Assembly (NCBI GenBank): GCA_905339165.1
Contig: CAJPFH010000001.1
Span: 1 to 60,542, forward strand
Direction: 5' to 3'
Source: Flavobacteriales bacterium
GTDB taxonomy: Bacteria; Bacteroidota; Bacteroidia; Flavobacteriales_E; Vicingaceae
DNA: 60,542 nt
In this document: positions 9,763 to 17,528 of the stretch, piece by piece
How the letters are laid out: every line of letters begins with the position of its first letter
Numbering within the stretch: position 1 is the stretch's first letter
The notes under the pieces: generated by a model
What the model saw: only the letters and a program-made list of their open reading frames with translations
Database searches by the model: none
What the model was told of the DNA's origin: nothing
Position numbers and translations under genes: made by a program

Positions 9763-10760
9763 TAAATGTAGTTCGGGCAAATTTTATGTTTTACAAATTT
9801 GGGACGGAATTGTTTAAAAATGTACACTATCCCAACTTCTATACCTCCTCTGCTATTGCTTGCAGGGCGTAAAGAAGAAGTGTTGAAATCATAAGTAACA
9901 CTTGTATGTATATTATCATAATCAACCCCTACTCTTAAGTATCCGGCATCTTTATTTCTGTAGTAAAATCCTCCATACAGAGCAAGATCAGCAGTATAAA
10001 AATAGCGGGCTGCACCTCCTATATTCAACTCTCTGTATTTTCCTTGTAATTGAAATTGAAAGGCTGGCAGGGCATCAAATTTTTGAGAAATAAAAATACC
10101 CGCTTCTCCATGCAATAGAATTCTTCGGTCTAGTTTTATATCATTATTGGTAAAGAAAGTTTGTTTGGGGGCAGTTAAATTGCTAAAACTTAATCCGCTT
10201 GTAATGGTGTTTCGGCTCGAAATAAAATAAGTGTAAGCAATTCCGGTGTTTAAGTTAATCCAGGTTCGGCCATCATTTATAAATTCCTCACCATTGGTTA
10301 AATTAGGGTCGTATGCAATGCCGTTGTATTGTTTATCAAAGTTGAGGGCGGAGTAATTGATGCTACGTTGTGTAAATCCGGTTTGAATCCCGACTGTTAT
10401 AAATTGATTGGAATCGGACGATACGGAGATACTGTATGCTCCTGAAACATTCAAAAGAAATGTGCCAAAACGGGAGTCTCCTGTTTTGTCATTGTAAATA
10501 GCTATTCCGGAATGTATATTGTTCTTTTGAAAAAGATTATGAACATCGGCCGATAGGCCAATAGTGCGGTATGGAGTGGTTACAGATTGCCATTGATTTC
10601 TATAATTTCCAACAAAACGGTAGTCTCCATTAAACTGTCCGGTAAGAGCAGGGTTTAAGTTAATCGGACTGTTAAAAAACTGAGAAAAATGGATATCCTG
10701 TGCCGAACTTTTTAGGGCAATATCAATGAGGGCAAATAATATAATAAGTCGTACAAACAA
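9762..10760 (-). CDS. PorP/SprF family T9SS outer membrane protein
   Basis: 332 residues. After a signal peptide, the mature protein opens with QDIHFSQFFNSPINLNPALTG, the diagnostic start of PorP/SprF proteins. The rest is alternating amphipathic strands with aromatic girdles, consistent with an outer membrane beta-barrel (GVDYDNIHTSVTYDFN near the end). Family members associate with T9SS and are dedicated partners for particular large cell-surface proteins such as SprB. Here the gene lies three bases downstream of a giant adhesin gene and shares a TAATG junction with the PorE-like gene. It is therefore probably the partner of that adhesin. Confidence 0.92.
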   Translation of the reverse strand: MFVRLIILFALIDIALKSSAQDIHFSQFFNSPINLNPALTGQFNGDYRFVGNYRNQWQSVTTPYRTIGLSADVHNLFQKNNIHSGIAIYNDKTGDSRFGTFLLNVSGAYSISVSSDSNQFITVGIQTGFTQRSINYSALNFDKQYNGIAYDPNLTNGEEFINDGRTWINLNTGIAYTYFISSRNTITSGLSFSNLTAPKQTFFTNNDIKLDRRILLHGEAGIFISQKFDALPAFQFQLQGKYRELNIGGAARYFYTADLALYGGFYYRNKDAGYLRVGVDYDNIHTSVTYDFNTSSLRPASNSRGGIEVGIVYIFKQFRPKFVKHKICPNYI

Positions 10761-10763
10761 TAG

Positions 10764-13700
10764 TTATCGAATTACAGTTACATTTCCCTTTTTAAAATAT
10801 TCTTGCCCATCGCCACATTTAACAGTAAGGTGATAAACAAAAACAGCCGGATCTACTTCTTTTCCTTTATAGGTGCCATCCCAACCTGTTTTTTGATCGG
10901 TGGTTTCAAATACTTTTTCTCCCCAGCGATTAAACACCGCAAAATGCATTTCAGTAATATTTCTTCCTCTTACAAATAAAATATCATTATTCCCGTCTTT
11001 ATTAGGAGTAAAGGCATTCGGAATATAAACATTGGGTTCACCGCAAACAAGTTCAAATACATAAATTGTTTTTTCGCGTGTAATAGAACAACCATTGGAG
11101 TCGGTAATCATTACAATAAAGGTAGTTGTTTGTGGCGGATTGGCGTACGTGTTGGGGATGTTAGGGTGGGTTACATGTTGAGGAGGAATCCATTGGTACG
11201 TATAATTTCCTATTTGTGGGTAGGCATGCAAATAGGTTCCATTTTGCCCGAATAAAGTATCTTCATCGGCAATAATGTATCCGTTGGCTGTATTGGCTCC
11301 AAAAGAGGCAAGGTATAAAGAATCGGTAGCTGAACAGCCAAATTGGTTGGTAACGGTAACATAAAACCATGCAGAAGAGCTGCTGTTTACGGTTGGTGAG
11401 CTTGTTCCTTGACCACTAATAATTAAGTTGGTTGGAGTCCATGTGTAAGTTAAAATTTGTCCGGGCATGTTATTGTAAACATGAATTTGAGCCTCATTAC
11501 TTCCACAAACAATGGTGTCGTTTGTAGAAATTTTAACTCCGGCCATAGTAACCGTAATACTGTCAATTTCGGAACAATCTCCGTTGCTTATACTCACATA
11601 ATAAGTTGTGGTAGGTTGGGTTGGATAAACCCAAACTTGCCCAATGTTTATATTCGGATTGATGGTATCGGTAAATTGATTGTTGGTAGACCATGTGTAG
11701 GTAATGTTCTGCCCCGGAGCAAATGCCCATAGAAAAGCACTATCGCACACAGTGGTGTCATTGCCTATAATTTGGTTAATGGGCGGGAACACCGTAATTA
11801 CTTTCATAGCGGTATCCTTTACATTACAAATGGAATCGGTTACAATTAAATATACAACGTATGTTCCCGGATTGTTATATGTTTTAATAGGATTTACAAT
11901 TTGAGAGGTGGTATCGTTGTTCCCGAAATCCCACAAATAATCGAAGGTGCTGCTACCATTTGTAAATTGAATGGTAAGGGGAGCACACCCGCTTAGATGA
12001 GAAATGGAAAAATCGGCCACCGGAAAAATTTCAAAATCGAATTTAAATACTCCCAAATTGCAATTACTGCTTCCATTTATTTGAGACCAAGAACCCGGGG
12101 TGGTAGGAAAATCGTCATTACTCCCGCATCCGGCACATACAGCTTGGTAAACCACTCCTTTTTTATCGAAACGACTAGTGCCTCCGTCAACGTGTTCCTG
12201 GCTTTGCCCGCCTCCAAAGTAAGAGCCGTACAACAAGGATTGAACATCTCTTTCAAAAACAATTAAATAAAAGTCGTACCCATTTGCAGGGTTAGCTTGA
12301 AATGCATTCGGGCTAACGGGCATTCCACTAAGAGGTGTATTTTGTAAAATATTTGCCCCCCAGCCTGAAACATACACGTTTTCGCAATCATCAACCAAAA
12401 AAGCAGAAGGAGAAATATTAATAGAGCCATTTCCATTTCCAAAAATGCTGGAATAATAAAAAGCACTTAAATTATTTTGCAACTTACATACAAATTGTTT
12501 GCTGTTTGCATTGAAATATGGGGCATTTACAATTGGAAAATTTCCTAGTGATTGACCAACGACATAGACATTTTCAAACCGGTCTAATTCTACAAAAAAA
12601 GCTTGATCGTATAAAGCGGTTCCGAGAAAAGTAGAGGTTAATAAACTGTTTCCGTTTGCACTTATCTTACAAACGTATGCATCAACTTTCCCTCCCTGAT
12701 AAGTCGTTTGTATAGTTCCTCCGGTAGTGGGAAAGTTTGAAGAAGCTGTTCCTCCGGCCACATATACATTAAAATTGGAATCTACTTTTAGAGAGTATCC
12801 TGCGTCTTTATCGCTTCCGCCTAAAAAAGTACTCCATGTAAGAGAAGTTAAATTGCTGTTGAGTTTAAATACCACAGCATCTTGCACTCCTTGAAAGACG
12901 GGCTGAAATCCATTCAGAATAGGAAAGTCGGCCGAACGGGTTGAGGTGGCTATATAGCAGTTTCCAAGAGTATCTAGCATCACTTCTCCTCTAAACTGAT
13001 CGCCATAATTTGAAGTAAGTGAATCATAGGCCCCCACATTATTATAATTGCCCGACCAGATATTGTAGTTTACCCCATCATTACCGCTGCCACCCATGTA
13101 GGTTGAACCCAATAAGGCGAAACCTGTAGAATTGAATTTAGTAACATAAATGTCGGTGCCTCCGTTAAAGGTTGTTCCGTTAAAATTAAAACTAAGTGTA
13201 GAGCCTCCGTTAAAAGTGGGGTCATAAGCTCCTGGTGTAGTAGGAAAATCAGCCGAACTGGTGGCTCCGTATAAATAGAGTTCGTTGTCTTTATTTACAA
13301 TAAGGCTATGTACCGTTTCGGTGCCTGCTCCTCCCAAATACGTAGAATAAATAAGGTTTGAACCTGCTGCATTAAACTTACTAATGGTTACATCGGCAAT
13401 ACTTGGTCCGGGAGTACCGTTAAATGTTCCATCGTATGCTCCTAAAGTTATAGGATATCCGTTGTTATAACAGATACCCCCACCATACAAATTGCCATCA
13501 TTGTCGTAAGTGGCTGTCATACCAAAATTATCAGCAGTAGAACCCGAATAGCTGGCAAAAATTAGTACCGGATCTATAATGAGTTTATATTTTTTATTGT
13601 ACCCTTTGGGAAATACAAATTGAACATAAGAGTCTATTACTTTAAAGCGACATTCTACTTCTTTTTTAGCGCCATTAATTTCTTGATAGGCATAAGGTTT

Positions 13701-14300
13701 TTGTTCGGTAATAGTGTTAACGGAGGTTTTTACGATAAGATTCCCTGCTTTATCAAGAGAAATTCCATTTGTGCCTTCGTAAAAAAGTTTTATTTTATCA
13801 GGAGAATTTCCAGGTGTTATAATGAAATCGTATTTCATGTAGTTGCCTACAGAATATGTTTTTAGTGTGGTGCCCGGGTAGATGTTCTGATAGGTAATTT
13901 CGCTGAAAGCATATACATTACTAGCCCATTTCTTTGAATCGTTACCAATATAAAAATTGTAATAATGGCTGCTTTTATGACGGTGTTCTATTGTTGAATT
14001 CGGATTGGCATTTACAAAATGAATTTTATATGCATGAAATCGCATCTGCGTATCTAAGTTTTCTACTGTATTAGCAAAGTGCAGATTTTGGTGGTTGTAT
14101 TTGTAGGTATCTCTATTGTAAAAATTGAACGTAAAACATGTTTTTTCTAAAAATAAAGTACCTCCGTGCAGGTCGGTTTTATAAAGTACCTGAACCGGCC
14201 ATTGATTTTTGTTTTCTATAAACAGCAACGAGTTATTTTCTATTGCAAGTGCGGTAAAGTAAGCGAACAGAAAAAAGAGAAATAGATATAGGGCTCTCAT
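10764..14300 (-). CDS. Large cell-surface adhesin: DUF7948-like N-terminus, SBBP propeller, PKD/Ig-like domains, CHU_C gliding-motility C-terminal domain
   Basis: 1,178 residues with a signal peptide (RALYLFLFFLFAYFTALA). The N-terminal domain begins ENKNQWPVQVLYKTDLHGG, as in proteins that carry SBBP repeats (DUF7948-like). Seven SBBP-type units follow, each with an S-T-Y/F-x-G-G core and a DFPTT-type turn (for example STYLGGAGTE, STYMGGSGND, STFLGGSDKD), suggesting a seven-bladed propeller. A PKD domain comes next (WDFGNNDTTS, then PGTYVVYLIVTD) and then Ig-like Cys/Asp-rich modules. The C-terminus is a textbook CHU_C domain (PNAFTPNKDGNNDILFVRG, FNRWGEKVFE, GWDGTYKGK, GNVTVIR), which routes it through T9SS as type B cargo. 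The PorP/SprF and PorE-like genes follow in the same operon. Confidence 0.9.
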   Translation of the reverse strand: MRALYLFLFFLFAYFTALAIENNSLLFIENKNQWPVQVLYKTDLHGGTLFLEKTCFTFNFYNRDTYKYNHQNLHFANTVENLDTQMRFHAYKIHFVNANPNSTIEHRHKSSHYYNFYIGNDSKKWASNVYAFSEITYQNIYPGTTLKTYSVGNYMKYDFIITPGNSPDKIKLFYEGTNGISLDKAGNLIVKTSVNTITEQKPYAYQEINGAKKEVECRFKVIDSYVQFVFPKGYNKKYKLIIDPVLIFASYSGSTADNFGMTATYDNDGNLYGGGICYNNGYPITLGAYDGTFNGTPGPSIADVTISKFNAAGSNLIYSTYLGGAGTETVHSLIVNKDNELYLYGATSSADFPTTPGAYDPTFNGGSTLSFNFNGTTFNGGTDIYVTKFNSTGFALLGSTYMGGSGNDGVNYNIWSGNYNNVGAYDSLTSNYGDQFRGEVMLDTLGNCYIATSTRSADFPILNGFQPVFQGVQDAVVFKLNSNLTSLTWSTFLGGSDKDAGYSLKVDSNFNVYVAGGTASSNFPTTGGTIQTTYQGGKVDAYVCKISANGNSLLTSTFLGTALYDQAFFVELDRFENVYVVGQSLGNFPIVNAPYFNANSKQFVCKLQNNLSAFYYSSIFGNGNGSINISPSAFLVDDCENVYVSGWGANILQNTPLSGMPVSPNAFQANPANGYDFYLIVFERDVQSLLYGSYFGGGQSQEHVDGGTSRFDKKGVVYQAVCAGCGSNDDFPTTPGSWSQINGSSNCNLGVFKFDFEIFPVADFSISHLSGCAPLTIQFTNGSSTFDYLWDFGNNDTTSQIVNPIKTYNNPGTYVVYLIVTDSICNVKDTAMKVITVFPPINQIIGNDTTVCDSAFLWAFAPGQNITYTWSTNNQFTDTINPNINIGQVWVYPTQPTTTYYVSISNGDCSEIDSITVTMAGVKISTNDTIVCGSNEAQIHVYNNMPGQILTYTWTPTNLIISGQGTSSPTVNSSSSAWFYVTVTNQFGCSATDSLYLASFGANTANGYIIADEDTLFGQNGTYLHAYPQIGNYTYQWIPPQHVTHPNIPNTYANPPQTTTFIVMITDSNGCSITREKTIYVFELVCGEPNVYIPNAFTPNKDGNNDILFVRGRNITEMHFAVFNRWGEKVFETTDQKTGWDGTYKGKEVDPAVFVYHLTVKCGDGQEYFKKGNVTVIR

Positions 14301-14371
14301 TTACTTTAAAGTTTGAATAGAAACGTAAATTTAAGCAAAACAGTTGAATATGTTTGTAAAAAAACATCACA

Positions 14372-14403
14372 TTTGGTTTTTTGACAATTTGTACATAGTT
14401 TTG
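14372..14403 (+). promoter_or_regulatory. Bacteroidota-type promoter of the response regulator gene
   Basis: A -33 box TTTG (14372-14375) is separated by 20 bases from a perfect -7 element TAGTTTTG (14396-14403), matching the TTTG-N19/20-TAnnTTTG consensus. Transcription would begin near 14408, which places the in-frame ATG at 14344 upstream of the transcript and supports the ATG at 14434 as the real start. Confidence 0.75.
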
Positions 14404-14407
14404 TTTT

Positions 14408-14428
14408 TATTTAGAATAATTCTAAATA
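14408..14428. promoter_or_regulatory. Perfect 10-bp inverted repeat at the transcription start, likely operator
   Basis: TATTTAGAAT (14408-14417) and ATTCTAAATA (14419-14428) are exact reverse complements around a single central A. The palindrome begins five bases after the -7 element and ends five bases before the ATG at 14434, so a protein bound here would block transcription start. LuxR/NarL-type regulators bind inverted repeats as dimers, so autoregulation by the downstream gene is a natural hypothesis. The binding protein itself is inferred. Confidence 0.5.
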
Positions 14429-14433
14429 GTGAT

Positions 14434-15075
14434 ATGAAAAAAATAAGAGTACTGATTGCTGACGGAAGCTATATTTTTAGCGAGGGCCTGAAAAATATTT
14501 TGAATGTCGAAAAAAACATTGAGGTATTAGCATGTATCTCCGAATTTAATAATTTAGAAAACCTACTTTCCGAAACAGAAGCAGAGTTGTTAATGATTGA
14601 TTATTCATCGCGTTTTTTTGATGAGCATAAACTTTCAGAAGTTTGTTTAAAATTCCCGAACATTAAAGTGATTGCTATTACATCTGAACTTCCGCGTATT
14701 CGAATCGCTACTGCTATCAGAAGCGGAATAAATGGTTATTTATTAAAAGATTGTTGTAAAGAGGAAATTATAGAAGCGGTAAACGAAACAATAAACGGAA
14801 AGCAATTTTTTTGTGGCAATGTTTTTGGTATTTTACAAGAAACCGAAGAAGAAAAAACGGATAAATGCGAAGGAGTATCTTTATCAAAACGCGAAATAGA
14901 AATTATTCAACTTATTGCAGAGGGTTTAACTAACAAAGAAATTGCCGACAAGTTGTTTTTAAGTAGCCATACCGTAAATACACATCGCAAAAACATAATG
15001 CATAAATTAAGACTGAAAAATACAGCCGGTATCGTTATTTATGCTTTAAAAGAAAATTTAATTCATGCGGATTAG
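14434..15075 (+). CDS. NarL/FixJ-type response regulator with LuxR HTH domain (degenerate receiver acidic pocket)
   Basis: 213 residues from ATG 14434 (homology begins MKKIRVLIADGSYIFSEGL); a 30-residue upstream extension is rejected because the promoter lies within it. The receiver domain (1-120) keeps a candidate phospho-acceptor D56 (LLMIDYSS), T83 and K105 (GYLLKD). It has only one acid (D10, then G11) where canonical receivers have two, so metal binding may be weakened. The C-terminal LuxR HTH (about 148-210) is complete: LSKREIEIIQLIAEGLTNKE, then SSHTVNTHRKNIMHKL. No histidine kinase gene lies next to it. The 3' end overlaps the convergent SET-domain gene by 41 bases. Confidence 0.88.
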   Translation: MKKIRVLIADGSYIFSEGLKNILNVEKNIEVLACISEFNNLENLLSETEAELLMIDYSSRFFDEHKLSEVCLKFPNIKVIAITSELPRIRIATAIRSGINGYLLKDCCKEEIIEAVNETINGKQFFCGNVFGILQETEEEKTDKCEGVSLSKREIEIIQLIAEGLTNKEIADKLFLSSHTVNTHRKNIMHKLRLKNTAGIVIYALKENLIHAD

Positions 15076-15676
15076 CCAAACCGTTTAACTCTTTTTTTAA
15101 TCGGAGGTTATACACACTTTTGTAAGGTTTTCCTTCTTGAAGATATTTTTCTAATTGTTCTTTTGTTTTTTGATCCATAAATGGAAGTAAGGGTTGTTCT
15201 ACTTTCTTTAAAAAGGAAAGCGATTGTTTTATCCGGGTATCCCATTCTTTATAGAAAATATCAAAATCATTTTTTCTTATTGTTTTACGACAGTTGGGTT
15301 CCCCGCACTCGCAATGCATGTCGGTTATCAGGTTAAAAATGCCATATTCATCGGTAAGTTGTTCTCCGGCCTCAATATCTCTTAGGGCAATTTCGAAATC
15401 GTACCCGGTACTCATAGTGTTAGCGTTGCAAGAATGGTTTACGTACTTAGATAAATCCCAACTTAGAATCCGATTTCCCTTATTATCAATGTACGAGAAA
15501 CGCTCAATAATGTCGAAATACTTCTTATCTTTTAGGCGAACATCGGTAGGTTTAAATACCAGTTCAAGTTCATCTTTAATGTATGTTATGGTGCCTTTAG
15601 GAATACGTTTGTTGGCAAAGATTCCGTATCCAACAGTTTCACTGATGATACGAAGTTCGGTGTGTGGGTGTATCAT
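15035..15676 (-). CDS. SET-domain protein-lysine methyltransferase
   Basis: 213 residues. SET domain motifs are all present: GYGIFANKRIPKG (16-28), YVNHSCNAN (78-86) and GEQLTDEYG (104-112), with the catalytic tyrosine at about 111. A post-SET CHCECGEPNCR-like segment follows; C122, C124 and C129 together with C83 of NHSC can form the zinc site seen in eukaryotic-type SET enzymes. Such enzymes transfer a methyl group from S-adenosylmethionine to protein lysines. The bacterial substrate is unknown. The C-terminal 70 residues are charged and helical. The gene is monocistronic and overlaps the response regulator tail-to-tail by 41 bases, so the two transcripts could pair as antisense. Confidence 0.88.
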   Translation of the reverse strand: MIHPHTELRIISETVGYGIFANKRIPKGTITYIKDELELVFKPTDVRLKDKKYFDIIERFSYIDNKGNRILSWDLSKYVNHSCNANTMSTGYDFEIALRDIEAGEQLTDEYGIFNLITDMHCECGEPNCRKTIRKNDFDIFYKEWDTRIKQSLSFLKKVEQPLLPFMDQKTKEQLEKYLQEGKPYKSVYNLRLKKELNGLANPHELNFLLKHK

Positions 15677-15840
15677 TTAAAATGATTTAATGGAGCAAAT
15701 GTATTTTTTAGTTTCAATGTTTTATTATTTCATTAAAAATAATTTTATGTGCTGTTAACAATCTTGTTTAAAAACCAGATGACACCTTTTATTAAAGCCT
15801 GTTAATATTAAGTATCATTGAAAAATTAAAAGAATAGGAT

Positions 15841-17517
15841 ATGCGTACATTTTTAAACATTAAGTACTTTGTGTTGGTCTGTGTATTGTTTATAACAGCA
15901 TGTGGTGGAGGCCATAAAGAAAAAAATGATGACGATTCTAAATTGTTCCGTTATAACGAATCATCCGGAATTACTTCTCTCGACCCCGCCTTCGCCAGAG
16001 GATTGGAAAATATATGGCCAGTAAACCAGTTATACAACGGCTTATTGCAAATGGATAATAACTTGTACGTGCAACCCTGCATCGCTAAAAAATGGGAAGT
16101 ATCTGATGACGGAACAGTGTATACGTTTTATTTAAGAGATGATGTTTTTTTTCATGACTCTCCGGTTTTTCCGAATGGAAAAGGACGGAAAGTAGTTGCC
16201 TCCGATTTTGTTCACAGTTTTTTACGCATAATAGACGATAAAGTGGCCTCGCCCGGCCGGTGGATATTTAACAATATAGACCGTTCCAAAAGAAGTAATA
16301 ACATAGGTTTTGTGGCTGAAAACGACACCCTTTTAAAAATATATTTAAAATTCCCGTTTCCTCCATTTCCCGGATTGCTTACCATGCAATATTGTTCGGT
16401 AGTACCCCACGAGGTAGTAGAAAAGTATGGCGATGATTTTCGTAAAAATCCAATAGGTACAGGCCCCTTTGTTTTTAAAATGTGGGAAGAAAACGTAAAA
16501 CTAATTTTAACTAAAAATGAGAAGTATTTTGAGAAAGATGATGAAGGTAACTCACTACCCTATTTAGATGCAATTTCTATCACTTTCGGAAAAGATGAAG
16601 AAGTAGAATTTTTTGAATTTATGAAGGGGAATTTAGATTTTATTTCGGGGTTAGATGGTAGCTATAAGCAACAAATACTCGATTCAAAAGGAAAGTTAAA
16701 ACCGGATTACTCGGACAAAATAAAAATGCTAACACAATCTTTTCTAAATACCGAATATCTTGGTTTTTTAGTTGATGATGAGGTGGAAATTATGAAAAAT
16801 AGCCCCTTGCGTAAAAAAGAAGTTCGCCAAGCTATAAATTATGGATTCGACCGTAAACAAATGATTATGTATTTACGCAACAATGTGGGTACTCCGGCTA
16901 CATCGGGCTTTGTGCCAAAAGGTATGGCTTCGTTTAGCGAAGAGGAAGTGCCCGGTTATTCCTACAATCCGCAAAAAGCACACGAGTTGTTGGCAAAAGC
17001 CGGATATCCCAATGGTAAAGGAATGCCCGAGATTGTACTAAGTACTACCTCTCAATATCTAGACTTGTGTGAGTTTATTCAACATCAGCTACAAGAATTA
17101 GGTATAAAAATGAAAATAGATTTAAACCCGGCTGCCACTCATTCCGAGTTAGTAGCTAGGCAAGGCTCTGCTTTTTTCAGAAAATCGTGGGTAGCTGATT
17201 ATCCCGATGCAGAGAATTATTTAGCTCTCTTTTACAGCAAAAATTTTGCACCCGATGGCCCTAATTATACTCATTTTAAAAATGCGGAGTATGATAGGCT
17301 TTATGAACTTGCCCACAAAACAAATTCTGAGAAAGAACGATACGAGATTTATCGAAAAATGGATAGAATCATTATAGAGGAAGCTCCTGTAGTACCTCTT
17401 TATTATGATGAGGTAGTGCGATTTGTAAGTCCGCGTGTACAAAATTTAGGAGTTAATCCTATGAATTTATTAACTCTTAAATATGTTAAGAAAATTCCTA
17501 AGGAAGAGAAAAAATAA
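15841..17517 (+). CDS. ABC transporter substrate-binding lipoprotein, oligopeptide/dipeptide (SBP family 5)
   Basis: 558 residues. Lipobox FITAC puts the lipidated cysteine at residue 21, followed by a GGGHKEKNDDD spacer, so the mature protein is membrane-tethered. The SBP_bac_5 fold is shown by SSGITSLDPAFARG, LYNGLLQMDNN, KKWEVSDDGTVYTFYLRDDV, FHD near 102, NPIGTGPFVFK and the C-terminal APVVPLYYD. Family members bind peptides or other small ligands for OppBCDF/DppBCDF-type importers. No permease or ATPase genes lie nearby, so it is an orphan receptor in this window. It ends 12 bases from the convergent P5C dehydrogenase. Confidence 0.88.
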   Translation: MRTFLNIKYFVLVCVLFITACGGGHKEKNDDDSKLFRYNESSGITSLDPAFARGLENIWPVNQLYNGLLQMDNNLYVQPCIAKKWEVSDDGTVYTFYLRDDVFFHDSPVFPNGKGRKVVASDFVHSFLRIIDDKVASPGRWIFNNIDRSKRSNNIGFVAENDTLLKIYLKFPFPPFPGLLTMQYCSVVPHEVVEKYGDDFRKNPIGTGPFVFKMWEENVKLILTKNEKYFEKDDEGNSLPYLDAISITFGKDEEVEFFEFMKGNLDFISGLDGSYKQQILDSKGKLKPDYSDKIKMLTQSFLNTEYLGFLVDDEVEIMKNSPLRKKEVRQAINYGFDRKQMIMYLRNNVGTPATSGFVPKGMASFSEEEVPGYSYNPQKAHELLAKAGYPNGKGMPEIVLSTTSQYLDLCEFIQHQLQELGIKMKIDLNPAATHSELVARQGSAFFRKSWVADYPDAENYLALFYSKNFAPDGPNYTHFKNAEYDRLYELAHKTNSEKERYEIYRKMDRIIIEEAPVVPLYYDEVVRFVSPRVQNLGVNPMNLLTLKYVKKIPKEEKK

Positions 17518-17528
17518 CTTCGATATAA

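Noticed and set aside
14344..14433. 30-residue N-terminal extension of the response regulator
   Set aside because: The consensus promoter and palindrome lie within it, and receiver homology begins at ATG 14434.
15294..15680. 128-codon plus-strand open frame antisense to the SET gene
   Set aside because: It mirrors the SET coding sequence and has no motif or promoter of its own.
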